Program-made: the position numbers and the translations under genes
In this document: piece after piece, positions 16,927 through 25,358 of the stretch
Layout: each line of letters starts with the position of its first letter
How positions within the stretch are numbered: position 1 is the stretch's first letter
The notes under the pieces: generated by a model
Database searches by the model: none
Seen by the model: the letters and a program-made list of their open reading frames with translations, nothing else
What the model was told of the DNA's origin: nothing
Origin: an uncultured Clostridia bacterium
GTDB lineage: Bacteria; Bacillota; Clostridia; UBA1381
Reading direction: 5' to 3'
Assembly (NCBI GenBank): GCA_934501535.1
Contig: CAKSUM010000002.1
Coordinates: 1 to 64,000 of the forward strand
DNA length: 64,000 nt

Positions 16927-16940
16927 TTTATAAAAAGAGG

Positions 16941-18272
16941 GTGATTGGAATTTTCAGTTTAAAAGATTATCTTGCCTCAATCGGCGCCGAAAATCTCAGC
17001 GAGATGAGCGCCGCGATAAACCAATGGGGCGGACTTTACGAGAATGGCGGCAGGCTGTCTTTGGCGTCCGGCATTTGTGCCGAAACCGCTCGGCTTGCTA
17101 CTCTCGAATTTGAGTCCAAAATTTCCGGTTCTGAAAGGGCTGACTTCTTGAACAGCCAATATGAAAAATTTTTAAAACAACTCAGAAAATGGTGCGAGCT
17201 GGCATGCGCCAAGGGCGGTATTGTTTTCAAGCCTTACGTGTCGGACGGCAAAATTAAGGTGAGCTGTATTCAGGCGGAATGTTTCGTGCCGCTTGAATAT
17301 GACTCGTCCGGCAATATCAGCGGCGCTGCGTTTTTGGACAGATTTTTCGACGGAAAAAGAGTCTATACCCGCATTGAGCGCCACGGTTTTGACAAAAACA
17401 AATACATTATCCGAAACACCGCTTTTGTGTCCCCAAACGGTGAAGGACTGGGCAAACAGGTGCCGCTGTCCGATGTGGAGGATTGGAAATGTATCGCGCC
17501 GTACATTGAGGCCGAGGGCATTAAAAGACCGCTGTTTGCGTATTTTAAAATGCCTATGGCTAACTGGGTTGATGTAAATTCACCGCTCGGAATTTCCGCA
17601 TTCGCCCGTGCGTGCAGTCTTATTAATGACGCAGAAGCACAATATGAGCGATTTTTGTGGGAGTTTGAAAGCGGCGAGCGCGCGCTTTACGTTGATGAGG
17701 CTGCGGTTAAACGCGACCGCTTCGGACGGCATATTCTGCCCGACAAGCGGCTGTACAGACTGCTGAACACCGGAGATGACGCACTTTTTCAAGATTGGAC
17801 CCCGACAATCAGGGAACAGGAAATCGTTGACGGTCTTAATGAAATTCTCAGGCGCATCGAATTCAACGTCGGTCTGGCATACGGAACGCTTTCCGATGTC
17901 CAGGACGTGGACAGAACCGCCGAGGAATTTCGCTCGTCAAAACAGCGCAGCTATGCACATGTATGCGATATTCAAAACTCACTTTCCGCGGCTCTGTCCG
18001 ACCTCGTATTTGCAATGGATACTCTGTGCGATTTGTATTCGCTCTGCAAAGAGGGCAGATACGATATTTCATTCGATTTTGATGACAGCATTATAGCGGA
18101 CAGAAAAGTGGAATTTTCTGAAAAGCTTCAGCTTTTGGAAAAAGGCATTATCGCTCCGTGGGAGCTTAGAGCATGGTATTTCGGTGAGGAGGAAACATGT
18201 GCAAAAGAGGCGGTAAATTCACTAAATACAAATTATCAGGAGGTAAACAGATGGAAGAAATCAAAAAAATAA
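16941..18272 (+). CDS. Phage portal protein (SPP1 gp6-like)
   Basis: About 443 aa, dodecameric portal at the capsid vertex through which DNA enters. Recognisable stretches are FKPYVSDGKIKVSCIQAE, DVNSPLGISAFARA and the region DVDRTAEEFRSSKQRSYAHV, typical of portals of this class. The start is uncertain: GTG 16941 lies right against AGAGG, a TTG at 16920 lies inside terL, and an ATT at 16950 would have the best ribosome-binding-site spacing. The 3' end overlaps the scaffold gene by 22 nt. Confidence 0.88.
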   Translation: MIGIFSLKDYLASIGAENLSEMSAAINQWGGLYENGGRLSLASGICAETARLATLEFESKISGSERADFLNSQYEKFLKQLRKWCELACAKGGIVFKPYVSDGKIKVSCIQAECFVPLEYDSSGNISGAAFLDRFFDGKRVYTRIERHGFDKNKYIIRNTAFVSPNGEGLGKQVPLSDVEDWKCIAPYIEAEGIKRPLFAYFKMPMANWVDVNSPLGISAFARACSLINDAEAQYERFLWEFESGERALYVDEAAVKRDRFGRHILPDKRLYRLLNTGDDALFQDWTPTIREQEIVDGLNEILRRIEFNVGLAYGTLSDVQDVDRTAEEFRSSKQRSYAHVCDIQNSLSAALSDLVFAMDTLCDLYSLCKEGRYDISFDFDDSIIADRKVEFSEKLQLLEKGIIAPWELRAWYFGEEETCAKEAVNSLNTNYQEVNRWKKSKK

Positions 18273-18676
18273 TCCCGGAAATAACCGAGGAACAGCTTGC
18301 TGCTCTGTCACAGCTGATTGACCGGGAGTATGAAAAGGGAAAGAAAGAGGCGGAAAACGGCTTTGCGCAGTCACAGAAAGAGGAAAAGATTGATGAGGCA
18401 ATCTCCGCCGCCGGCGCTAAGAACGTTAAGGCAGTAAAGGCGCTTCTTGACTCGGACGCTATCGCGCAGGACCCCGGTTCGCTTGAAAAGCAGCTCGCGG
18501 CAATAAAGAAAGAATGTCCGTACATGTTTGAAACTGACGAAAAAAAGCCGCAGTTTACTTCGGGCAAAACAAAAAGCGGCTCTGTCGACAAGAAAATGTT
18601 TGACAACATGAGCTATAAAAAGCGTTTAAAGCTTTTTTCGGAAAATCCGGAACTGTATAAGCAGCTTATTAACTAA
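18251..18676 (+). CDS. Phage scaffold protein (GP20-like)
   Basis: 141-aa, highly charged, helical coiled-coil protein that would guide capsid assembly. It is rich in Glu, Lys and Ala (EYEKGKKEAENGFAQSQKEE), and ends with MSYKKRLKLFSENPELYKQL, the short basic helix typical for capsid binding. ATG 18251 follows AGGAGG; longer starts overlap the portal gene without a ribosome-binding site. No protease domain is present, so scaffold removal must be protease-free or use a host enzyme. Confidence 0.8.
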   Translation: MEEIKKIIPEITEEQLAALSQLIDREYEKGKKEAENGFAQSQKEEKIDEAISAAGAKNVKAVKALLDSDAIAQDPGSLEKQLAAIKKECPYMFETDEKKPQFTSGKTKSGSVDKKMFDNMSYKKRLKLFSENPELYKQLIN

Positions 18677-18738
18677 GCTCAAACACATCGGGGACATATA
18701 AAATTAAAATAAGGGACATATAAAGGAGAATGTAAATT

Positions 18739-19629
18739 ATGGCATTAACACAAATCAGTAACATGGTAAATCCTAAGGTAATGGCGGATATGATTTCCGC
18801 AAAAATCGAAAAGAAGATAGTTGTAGCGCCTTTTGCTAAGGTTGACGATACTCTGGCAGGCGTTGCCGGCGACACTATTGTTGTGCCGAGATATTCGTAC
18901 ATCGGAGACGCGGCTGATGTTGCCGAGGGCGCTGAAGTCGGCACTACAAAGCTGATTACAACCACAACTCAGGCTACCGTTAAAAAGGCGATGAAAGCCG
19001 TTGAGCTTTCGGACGAAGCGGTTCTTTCCGGCTACGGCAATCCGATAGGTGAAACCAACAACCAGCTCGCCGCGGCGATTGCTGCCAAGGTGGACAGCGA
19101 TGCTATGGACGCTTTGCAGACCGCTACGGTTGCTTACACCTCGGACGGAATTATTTCCTATGACGGTATCATCGACGCGCTGGACAAGTTCGGTGAGGAA
19201 ACAAACTGCCGCAAGGTTATTTTTGTTCACCCGAGCCAGCTTACGCAGCTCCGTCATGATGAGGACTTTATCTCAAAGGAAAAGTACGGCGGAGATGTTG
19301 CGGTTACCGGCGAAATCGGCATGATTGCAAATACGATTGTCGTTCCGTCCAAAAAGGTTCCCCTTTCGAGCGGTAAATACATCTGCCCGATTGTCAAGAT
19401 TGACAGCGACGCCGACACTGAGGACGAAACCCCGGCTCTTACAATCTACCTTAAAAGGGACACAAATGTCGAAACCGAACGTCAGACGCTTAAGCGTGTT
19501 ACCGACATTTCGGTAGACAAGTTCTACACCGTTGTTTTGTCCAACGAAAGCAAGGTTGTACTTGCAAAATTTGCTAAAGAAGCGACTGCGAGCACGCCGA
19601 CAGGATCGGATAGTCAGTCAAACGGATAA
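18739..19629 (+). CDS. Major capsid protein (N4-gp56/HK97-fold type)
   Basis: 296 aa. It begins with the typical capsid opening TQISNMVNPKVMADMI, followed by a VPRYSYIGDAADVAEG strand (E-loop region) and the conserved stretch ELSDEAVLSGYGNP. It resembles N4-gp56 family capsid proteins with an HK97 fold. There is no N-terminal delta domain, consistent with a separate scaffold gene. AAAGGAG precedes the ATG. Two copies of the GGGACATATAAA word lie in the 62-nt gap upstream. Confidence 0.9.
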   Translation: MALTQISNMVNPKVMADMISAKIEKKIVVAPFAKVDDTLAGVAGDTIVVPRYSYIGDAADVAEGAEVGTTKLITTTTQATVKKAMKAVELSDEAVLSGYGNPIGETNNQLAAAIAAKVDSDAMDALQTATVAYTSDGIISYDGIIDALDKFGEETNCRKVIFVHPSQLTQLRHDEDFISKEKYGGDVAVTGEIGMIANTIVVPSKKVPLSSGKYICPIVKIDSDADTEDETPALTIYLKRDTNVETERQTLKRVTDISVDKFYTVVLSNESKVVLAKFAKEATASTPTGSDSQSNG

Positions 19630-19641
19630 GGAGCCATATAA

Positions 19642-19965
19642 ATGAAGGAATTTTACACCACCACTTACGGAAAAAATGCTAAAATTCCGCTTGACAGCTT
19701 TAATTTATGGGCAGACCGTGCAATTGCGTATTTGAAACTTTTCTGCACGGTGCTGCCCGACAGCGTCGCTGCAAAAAAATGCATTTGCGAGGTCGCGGAG
19801 CTTTTGTATTCCCGGGATAATAAAAACGGAATTGAGTCCGAAAGCAATGACGGGTATTCCATTAAATATTCAAACGGGGACACAAAAAATGCGGTGTATA
19901 ACATTGCAAAGCTGTATTTGCTGTCAAGCGGCGTGATGTACAGAGGTGATATTTGTGACGCGTAA
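19642..19965 (+). CDS. Head-tail connector-like protein
   Basis: 107-aa helical protein in the usual slot for the gp6-type adaptor that docks on the portal. Features include the helical region LDSFNLWADRAIAYLKLF and a second region CICEVAELLYSRD. AAGGAGCC precedes the start, 12 nt after the capsid gene. Assignment is by position, size and predicted helices. It overlaps the next gene by 11 nt. Confidence 0.65.
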   Translation: MKEFYTTTYGKNAKIPLDSFNLWADRAIAYLKLFCTVLPDSVAAKKCICEVAELLYSRDNKNGIESESNDGYSIKYSNGDTKNAVYNIAKLYLLSSGVMYRGDICDA

Positions 19966-20257
19966 TAATAAAGTGACCGTCTGGCATGCGGAAAAAGCTG
20001 CCGTTTTTGACTGCATAATCGGAAATATATCTTTAAAAGACGCTAAAAACGGTATCAAACAGTACGGTTATCACGATGACTCGGAAATCAGCGTCAGAAT
20101 TTTTACCGACGCGGACTTGGACACGGACATCGGCGATTGCGTCCGCCTCGGTGCGCACAGCGGAAACGCAGACCGCGGCAGCGACTTTAAAATAACGGAA
20201 ATCCGTGACAACAGAAGGGGGGCGTCGCCGCATTACAAAATTGTCTGCGGCAAATAA
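19955..20257 (+). CDS. Putative head-closure / minor capsid protein
   Basis: 100-aa beta-rich protein (SVRIFTDADLDTDIGDCVRL) in the head-closure position. GTG 19955 is chosen because AGAGGTGAT lies 5-13 nt upstream; an earlier in-frame GTG at 19946 sits inside that ribosome-binding site. It overlaps the connector gene at its 5' end. Role inferred from gene order. Confidence 0.6.
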   Translation: MTRNNKVTVWHAEKAAVFDCIIGNISLKDAKNGIKQYGYHDDSEISVRIFTDADLDTDIGDCVRLGAHSGNADRGSDFKITEIRDNRRGASPHYKIVCGK

Positions 20258-20258
20258 A

Positions 20259-20663
20259 ATGATTGAAACAATATATAAATTTTTGCTTGATTGCCCTGTT
20301 TTTGCCGATGCAAAATTGAATATAAACTATTTGGCACCGGAAACCCGCAGCTTTTCCGTAGATACGCTGGCAGCAGCGCCGATTGTGCGAAAATATTCGG
20401 ACGGCGCCGCGCTGCGGCAGTATTGTTTTGCTGTTTCATGCCGTGATGTTTATGACGCCGACAAGGACGGCAATTGCTCTACCGCGCGGCTTTTTGAACA
20501 GCTTGCTGCATGGATTGAGGAACAAAATTCACTGGGGATTTATCCGGACATTCAAGACGGAGAGCCTGTTAAAATAGAAGTGACTCAGAGCGCCGCAATT
20601 GAAAACACAGCCGGTTTTTCTGCAAGAACCTCCATACAGCTGCGGTTTTTGTTTATAAGGTAA
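20259..20663 (+). CDS. Tail-terminator-like minor capsid protein
   Basis: 134-aa protein resembling phage minor capsid / tail terminator proteins that cap the tail tube. The opening IETIYKFLLDCPVF and the later strands (PVKIEVTQSAAIEN, SIQLRFLF) fit that fold. ATG 20259 starts 1 nt after the previous stop, so translation is coupled; no clear Shine-Dalgarno sequence is seen. Confidence 0.65.
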   Translation: MIETIYKFLLDCPVFADAKLNINYLAPETRSFSVDTLAAAPIVRKYSDGAALRQYCFAVSCRDVYDADKDGNCSTARLFEQLAAWIEEQNSLGIYPDIQDGEPVKIEVTQSAAIENTAGFSARTSIQLRFLFIR

Positions 20664-20766
20664 GAAGGTATTTTCTTTTGTGCCGAATGCAAAAAAGGGA
20701 CATAAAAATGCGGCGCGCCCGACGCCGGTTCAGATTAAAAATTTCGGGCAGAAAGGTAATGATACT

Positions 20767-21243
20767 ATGATTAAAAGATGCGAAAAGCTCGCCTTTATGA
20801 AGGTGGGAAGCACAGACGTATACACCCGCATGAAAGGGTTTACGGAACTTTCGGTTTCAAAAAATCCGAAGGAATATTCACGCAAATATATTGACGAGGA
20901 CATGGAACGCAGCGCGGTTGTGGGCTATTCGCCGGCTATGACATATAAGCTGGATCTGGACCCCACGGACAGCGTTCACAGTGTATTTGCCAACATTGCC
21001 GATCACGAACTGACGGGCGATGAGGCGGTAAAAAGCGTTGCTATTGTTGATGTTTCATCTCTTGACACGGACGGCAAGGCAAATGCGATTATCCGCAATT
21101 TTACAATCATTCCGTCATCTGAGGGCGATGACAGCGATACATACACCGCAGGCGGTACTATGAAAGCAGCAGGCGAAATTACTTTCGGAAAAGCCGCTAC
21201 AAGCGATTCATGGGCTACTGTCACTATCACGGAAAATAACTGA
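20767..21243 (+). CDS. Major tail protein
   Basis: 158-aa tail-tube protein. It carries the pattern of tube proteins (YTRMKGFTELSVSKNPKEYS, GYSPAMTYKLDLDP) and a variable C-terminus. ATG 20767 is preferred because AAAGG precedes it; a GTG at 20680 would add 29 residues but has no ribosome-binding site. The 100-nt gap upstream holds one copy of the GGGACATAAAA word. Confidence 0.8.
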   Translation: MIKRCEKLAFMKVGSTDVYTRMKGFTELSVSKNPKEYSRKYIDEDMERSAVVGYSPAMTYKLDLDPTDSVHSVFANIADHELTGDEAVKSVAIVDVSSLDTDGKANAIIRNFTIIPSSEGDDSDTYTAGGTMKAAGEITFGKAATSDSWATVTITENN

Positions 21244-21283
21244 TAAGAGTGAATTATACGGCAGTATATAAAGGGGACACAAA

Positions 21284-21877
21284 ATGAATGTTTTTACTGA
21301 CGGATTGCCCGGCTTCATAACGGTGGACGGGATAAAATATGCGGTGCGCACCGATTATCGGGTGTGGATAAAATTCGGTGAAATAATCGCGGACAACACA
21401 GAGGGGACACAAAAATATCTTTCGGCGGTGCTGTTGTGTTTTGAACCTCAGGCAGTGAAAAAACTCCCTCCTGACCCGGCTGCCACGCTTGAGGCGATGT
21501 GTGATTTTTATGCATGCGGAAAGCTTGCGGATACAAGAAAAGGTCACACAAAATCCGGAGGTGCTGCAGGCGGACGCTCATTCAGCTTCAGCGCGGATTG
21601 GGAATATATCTACGCGTCATTTTTATCGGAATACGGCATTGACCTGCTTGCCGCAAATCTGCATTGGCAGCAGTTTATGGCGCTGCTTGGCGGTCTGTCG
21701 GAAAATTCACGGTTTATGAAACTGGTTTTCTACAGAACGGTAAATCCGGAGGACGCACAGGACAGCAGCCGCAGAAAATATCTGCGCAGAATGAAGCAGC
21801 TTTGCGCTCTGCCCGACAACCGTTCCGAGGCGGAAAAGCAGTCGGATTTGGCGGACAAGCTTTCACAGCTGTTTTAA
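21284..21877 (+). CDS. Gp15-like tail assembly chaperone
   Basis: 197-aa protein matching the bacteriophage Gp15 family, which sits just before the tape measure and helps tail assembly. Typical features are GLPGFITVDGIKYAVRTDYR at the start, YFYACGK-like DFYACGK and the C-terminal basic helix SRRKYLRRMKQLCAL. The start directly abuts a GGGGACACAAAA word rather than a normal ribosome-binding site, although AAGGGG within that word may serve as one. The usual tape-measure gene does not follow directly. Confidence 0.75.
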   Translation: MNVFTDGLPGFITVDGIKYAVRTDYRVWIKFGEIIADNTEGTQKYLSAVLLCFEPQAVKKLPPDPAATLEAMCDFYACGKLADTRKGHTKSGGAAGGRSFSFSADWEYIYASFLSEYGIDLLAANLHWQQFMALLGGLSENSRFMKLVFYRTVNPEDAQDSSRRKYLRRMKQLCALPDNRSEAEKQSDLADKLSQLF

Positions 21878-21913
21878 TGCGCTTTGCACACGGCAGCGTA
21901 TTAGCATACTCCT

Positions 21914-21942
21914 TTCACATTTTTCGGGACGTCTAATATAAT
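21914..21942 (+). promoter_or_regulatory. Internal promoter for the cysteine-rich gene
   Basis: TTCACA (21914-21919) and a perfect TATAAT (21937-21942) with a 17-nt spacer. The predicted start near 21949 excludes the upstream ATG at 21946 and fits the start at 21991. An internal promoter inside a phage late region is the mark of an independently expressed cargo gene. Confidence 0.75.
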
Positions 21943-21990
21943 ATAATGAATTGTTATTTTTGTGAGGCGGTTCGGGGAATGAGGAATTTT

Positions 21991-22362
21991 ATGCGTAAAA
22001 TATTTTATTCTGACGGCAGGTGTGCAGATGACGGGTTCTGCGATATGCCCGACATGCATTATGAGGATTACGCATGCGGTTGTGACGGCATGTATCGGTG
22101 CGGCTGCGATGAAAGAGAATGTGCAGATTGGGGACATAAAAAATGTCATGACTGTATTTGCAGGGTATGCGGCTGCCGCGATATGACAGTGGAATGCAGC
22201 GAGCATTGCAGCGGCGGCGGAAGCTGCCTTTTCTGGGCGGTGCTTACCGTTCTTACAGGCGGTCTTGCCCTTATATTTCCGCTGCTGCGCGGCGGAAATA
22301 ACTGCCGTACCGATTGCGTTGCCGTTTGCCGCAGATGCGGTCACCGTCAGCCGATTTGCTGA
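21991..22362 (+). CDS. Cysteine-rich protein with one membrane span, moron-like
   Basis: 123 aa with 20 cysteines, most as CxC, CxxC or CxxxC pairs (GCDGMYRCGCDEREC, then HDCICRVCGCRD), followed by a hydrophobic segment LFWAVLTVLTGGLALIFPLL and a second Cys cluster ending CRRCGH. It suggests metal or zinc-ribbon-like knuckles tethered to the membrane. It lies between the tail chaperone and the truncated tape measure, where no such gene is expected, and has its own promoter. GAGG lies 6 nt before ATG 21991; ATG 21979 is an alternative. I recognise no family. It contains a GGGGACATAAAA word. Confidence 0.6.
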   Translation: MRKIFYSDGRCADDGFCDMPDMHYEDYACGCDGMYRCGCDERECADWGHKKCHDCICRVCGCRDMTVECSEHCSGGGSCLFWAVLTVLTGGLALIFPLLRGGNNCRTDCVAVCRRCGHRQPIC

Positions 22363-22445
22363 TTGGGGACATATAAACGGAACGGCGGAAACAACATCGG
22401 TTTGTTTCATTTTTATCATATCGGAAGGAGAAAAAATGCAGAGCA

Positions 22446-23588
22446 ATGGAAAATAACTATAACGAAGAACGCGGTAAAATCCGACGCTGGGCGTCGGGCA
22501 TTGTTGATGAAATCAAGGCGGCGTTCGGTATACATTCTCCGTCAACCGTAATGCGCGACGAGGTCGGCAAAAATCTGGCGCTGGGTGTGGCGGAAGGACT
22601 TTACGAAAATGACAAGGAAGTTGTAAAACAGTTCAAGCTCATGCTTGATCAACTGAAATACAAACGTGATACGGATATAATCTCCGAGGATCAGTATTAT
22701 CGCGAGCTGGAGGCACTTCGCGATCAATATTTTGGGGTCGGAACGCAGCAATGGCAGAAATATACGGCGGAAATTTACAAGCATCAGAAAAGCGTGCTCG
22801 AAGATGAACGCAAATACATTGAGAGCATGTATGACGAGGTTTCGGAGTATGCGCAGCAACGGCTTGATGAAGTCTTGAAAAAACAGCAGCGTTTCAGTGA
22901 CGATCTCAAAGCGACCGGAGGACTGTTTGACATAAACACCGTTACCGTAAACGGTGTAAAACACAGCTATTACTCCATGCATGACCTTGACCAGGACATC
23001 GAAAATCTTGAAATATACGGCAGCTTGCTGGAAAAAATGCGGGAACGCTCGGCAAATCTCGGAATAGGCTCGGACGTTATCGAGAGTTTCCTTAGCGGCA
23101 TAAAGCAGATGGACTTTGAGCAGGCGTCGGAATTTTTACAGATGCTCGATAACAGCAAGGACGAAAAATTTGCCTCATATATAAACAGCTGGAACCGCAA
23201 AAATGCAGTGGCGGACAGCTTATCCGCGCATGAATACAAAAAGGAATTTGATGACGCGGTCAATGATGTCAGCAACACCTTGCGGACAAAGCTGGAGGAA
23301 GCGGGGTACGAAATCCCGGACGGATTTTACGTCAGCGGCAGCATATCGGCACAGAAGTTCGGCAGCGCGTTCATTGAGGAGCTTGACAAGCAGCTCGAGC
23401 AAATCCGCACGCGCGTGGCGGATTTCAACAGCAAGCTTTCCGCGGAGGTGAACATCGGACAATCCGCCGGCGGCAATGTTATCTACAACAACCGCACCGA
23501 CTACAACATCAGCGCCGCCGACAGCTCCGACACCGTCGAACAAATCAGACGCTACGAAACCGTAAAGCGCCTGTCCGGCGTCGGATAA
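22446..23588 (+). CDS. Tape-measure protein, N-terminally truncated
   Basis: 380 aa. The motif FGIHSPSTVMRDEVGKNLA lies at about residues 27-45; in normal tape-measure proteins it lies near the C-terminus, after several hundred helical and hydrophobic residues. The rest is a helical, coiled-coil-rich tail region (YRELEALRDQYFG, EDERKYIESMYDEV). Thus the ruler part of the gene is missing, either by deletion or because the short form is functional. AAGGAG lies 15 nt before ATG 22446, which is far, and it better serves a 6-codon reading frame from 22436, so translation may be weak. Confidence 0.75.
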   Translation: MENNYNEERGKIRRWASGIVDEIKAAFGIHSPSTVMRDEVGKNLALGVAEGLYENDKEVVKQFKLMLDQLKYKRDTDIISEDQYYRELEALRDQYFGVGTQQWQKYTAEIYKHQKSVLEDERKYIESMYDEVSEYAQQRLDEVLKKQQRFSDDLKATGGLFDINTVTVNGVKHSYYSMHDLDQDIENLEIYGSLLEKMRERSANLGIGSDVIESFLSGIKQMDFEQASEFLQMLDNSKDEKFASYINSWNRKNAVADSLSAHEYKKEFDDAVNDVSNTLRTKLEEAGYEIPDGFYVSGSISAQKFGSAFIEELDKQLEQIRTRVADFNSKLSAEVNIGQSAGGNVIYNNRTDYNISAADSSDTVEQIRRYETVKRLSGVG

Positions 23589-23612
23589 TTTACAGAAAGG
23601 AATTTTGGGTAA

Positions 23613-24458
23613 ATGTTTGTTATTAAATTTTACAATGATGCCGGCACGGTCACATTCGGCGGCGGCTCGGCTCCGGACGGCTGGCGGCTCACCGCCTGCG
23701 ACGGTCTTGCACTGACCGGAAAAAGCTTCACCGCCTGCCGCTATGCCGGCTGCGACGGACAATCAACCGTGGAGGCACGCAAAAATCCGCGCACGGTTAC
23801 CCTCAGCGGTGACTTTTACGCGGAGGAAAACAGCGGTGAGTATGAAAAAGCAATGACCGTCCTGAGCGGCTCCGGCATGCTTGAAGTCAACACCGGCGGA
23901 AAAGTCCGCAGAACCGCGGCGGAATGCGCTTCCTTTACCGAACGCGGCCGCGAGGGTAAATATCGGCTGTTTACGGTGCAGTTCATATGCGACAGTCCGT
24001 ACTTTGAATCCACAGAAGCGTGCGAAGTTCCGGTATACAGAACGTTCGCGCATCTTGATTCGGATTTTGTATTCCCCGGAAAATTTTCCGAAAGAATTAC
24101 AAGAAATGTCATCGTGAACGAGGGCGATATGACTGCCGAGCCGATTTTATTCATAAACGCCGGACACAATCCGCTGGGAATTATAACCGTGAAAAACCAC
24201 ACGTCGGGCGAACAGCTTTCGATAGATTATGAACCGCTTGCCGGCGATATCATCACGGTTGACACATCGGCGAGGAAAATATACAATTCCGACGGAGAAA
24301 ATCTGCTCAGCAAGCTGAGCAATGACAGCTTTTTCGACGGATTTACGCTTCTTCCCGGCAGCAACGATATTGAGGTGTTCCTCGGCGAGGGAAATCGTGA
24401 ATTGAGCGTGAGCTGCAGATTCAGACCGCGCTACAGTGAGGCGGTGTATGTATGCTGA
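23613..24458 (+). CDS. Distal tail protein (Dit-like)
   Basis: 281-aa phage tail family protein forming the ring between tail tube and tip. The family pattern is visible in ARKNPRTVTLSGDFYAEE, a beta-strand-rich middle and GNRELSVSCRFRPRYSEA at the end. AAAGGA lies upstream. It overlaps the tail-hub gene by 7 nt. Confidence 0.8.
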   Translation: MFVIKFYNDAGTVTFGGGSAPDGWRLTACDGLALTGKSFTACRYAGCDGQSTVEARKNPRTVTLSGDFYAEENSGEYEKAMTVLSGSGMLEVNTGGKVRRTAAECASFTERGREGKYRLFTVQFICDSPYFESTEACEVPVYRTFAHLDSDFVFPGKFSERITRNVIVNEGDMTAEPILFINAGHNPLGIITVKNHTSGEQLSIDYEPLAGDIITVDTSARKIYNSDGENLLSKLSNDSFFDGFTLLPGSNDIEVFLGEGNRELSVSCRFRPRYSEAVYVC

Positions 24459-25354
24459 TATTTTATGACTATGAATTTAACCTGCTGGCGGCGGAAACCA
24501 ATGTAATATCGGGTTCGTGGGAAATCTACTACAACGATGTCGGCAGCTTTGAGGCACATCTGCCGCTTAATTCCGATATTGTAAAGCTGCTGCCGGAACA
24601 CAGGTACACCGTGGTGCGTGAGGGAACACGCTGTGCGGTAATTGTAGGCTATCAGCTGTCGGACGAGCTGGTCATATACGGTAGAACCTGTAATTGGCTT
24701 TTGGAAAAACGCATCGCCGCACCGTCGGAATACTCGGGGGATGCGGCGGTGCTTGCCCGAAATGCGGTTCTGGCGGCATTCCCGGATTCGGAAATAACGG
24801 TGCAGCCCGGGATTAACGGAGGACAGGTTACATTTACACAGAGCAGCAGCTCAACCGTGCTTGATGTTGTAAGCGGTATTCTCGCTCAGGATAATCTCGG
24901 TCACAGTCTTGATTTTGACTACATAAACAAGCGCTGGACTTTCAGGATTTTGCAGGGAGTTCAAAGACCACTGCTTATTTCCGAGGCAAATAAAAACGCG
25001 TGGGAGCTGTCGCTGACAGATGATATTTTAGACCTTGCAACATGCTGCGTATACGATGAGGGCAGCTATGACAGCGGCGCACAAACCGGCATATACCGAT
25101 GGCAAAAGCTGACAACGGCAAAGTCGGAGGAGGAAGCAAAGGAGCAGCTGTCAAAATGCCGCGCAAAGAGCGAAATGACCCTCAAACTGCGCGGTTTGAC
25201 TCTCGGCACGGATTTTGACGTTGGCGATACGGTACGTGTTCAGACGATAAAGGGACCGCTGCGCAGAACAGAAACAAGGCGCATCAAAGGCGTGTACACG
25301 GAAATATCGGGCGGCACGGTAAAACCGATTTTTGAGAATATAACGGAGGGATAA
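24452..25354 (+). CDS. Tail hub protein (ReqiPepy6 gp37-like)
   Basis: 300-aa protein resembling siphovirus ReqiPepy6 Gp37-like / phage tail proteins that form the baseplate hub. Diagnostic stretches: LIFYDYEFNLLAAETN at the start, YGRTCNWLLEKRIAAPSE, and the late TDFDVGDTVRVQTIKGP. No peptidase domain follows, so it is shorter than Tal proteins with enzymatic tips. GTGAGGCGG precedes the ATG inside the Dit gene. Confidence 0.78.
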   Translation: MLIFYDYEFNLLAAETNVISGSWEIYYNDVGSFEAHLPLNSDIVKLLPEHRYTVVREGTRCAVIVGYQLSDELVIYGRTCNWLLEKRIAAPSEYSGDAAVLARNAVLAAFPDSEITVQPGINGGQVTFTQSSSSTVLDVVSGILAQDNLGHSLDFDYINKRWTFRILQGVQRPLLISEANKNAWELSLTDDILDLATCCVYDEGSYDSGAQTGIYRWQKLTTAKSEEEAKEQLSKCRAKSEMTLKLRGLTLGTDFDVGDTVRVQTIKGPLRRTETRRIKGVYTEISGGTVKPIFENITEG

Positions 25355-25358
25355 GCAG

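Larger units (their letters stand above)
15933..22377. repeat. Dispersed GGGGACAYAWA word, about 12 copies
   Basis: Plus-strand copies at 15933-15944, 16618-16630, 18690-18702, 18712-18724, 19456-19466, 19876-19887, 20696-20707, 21273-21284, 21403-21415, 22130-22143 and 22365-22377; one minus-strand copy at 17424-17435. Two forms occur: GGGGACACAAA and GGGGACATA(TA)AA; some have three G. Seven copies are inside coding regions in all three frames (for example read as GDT, EGT or WGH), the rest are intergenic. No copy was seen after 22.4 kb or elsewhere in the window. The function is unknown. Confidence 0.75.

Noticed and set aside
15933..22377. GGGGACA words as REP elements of a RAYT transposase
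   Set aside because: No paired inverted GGGGAC/GTCCCC hairpins and no transposase; many copies are inside genes.
22265..22551. Short frames between the cysteine-rich gene and the tape measure
   Set aside because: No family match or translation signals; neither restores the missing front of the tape-measure gene.
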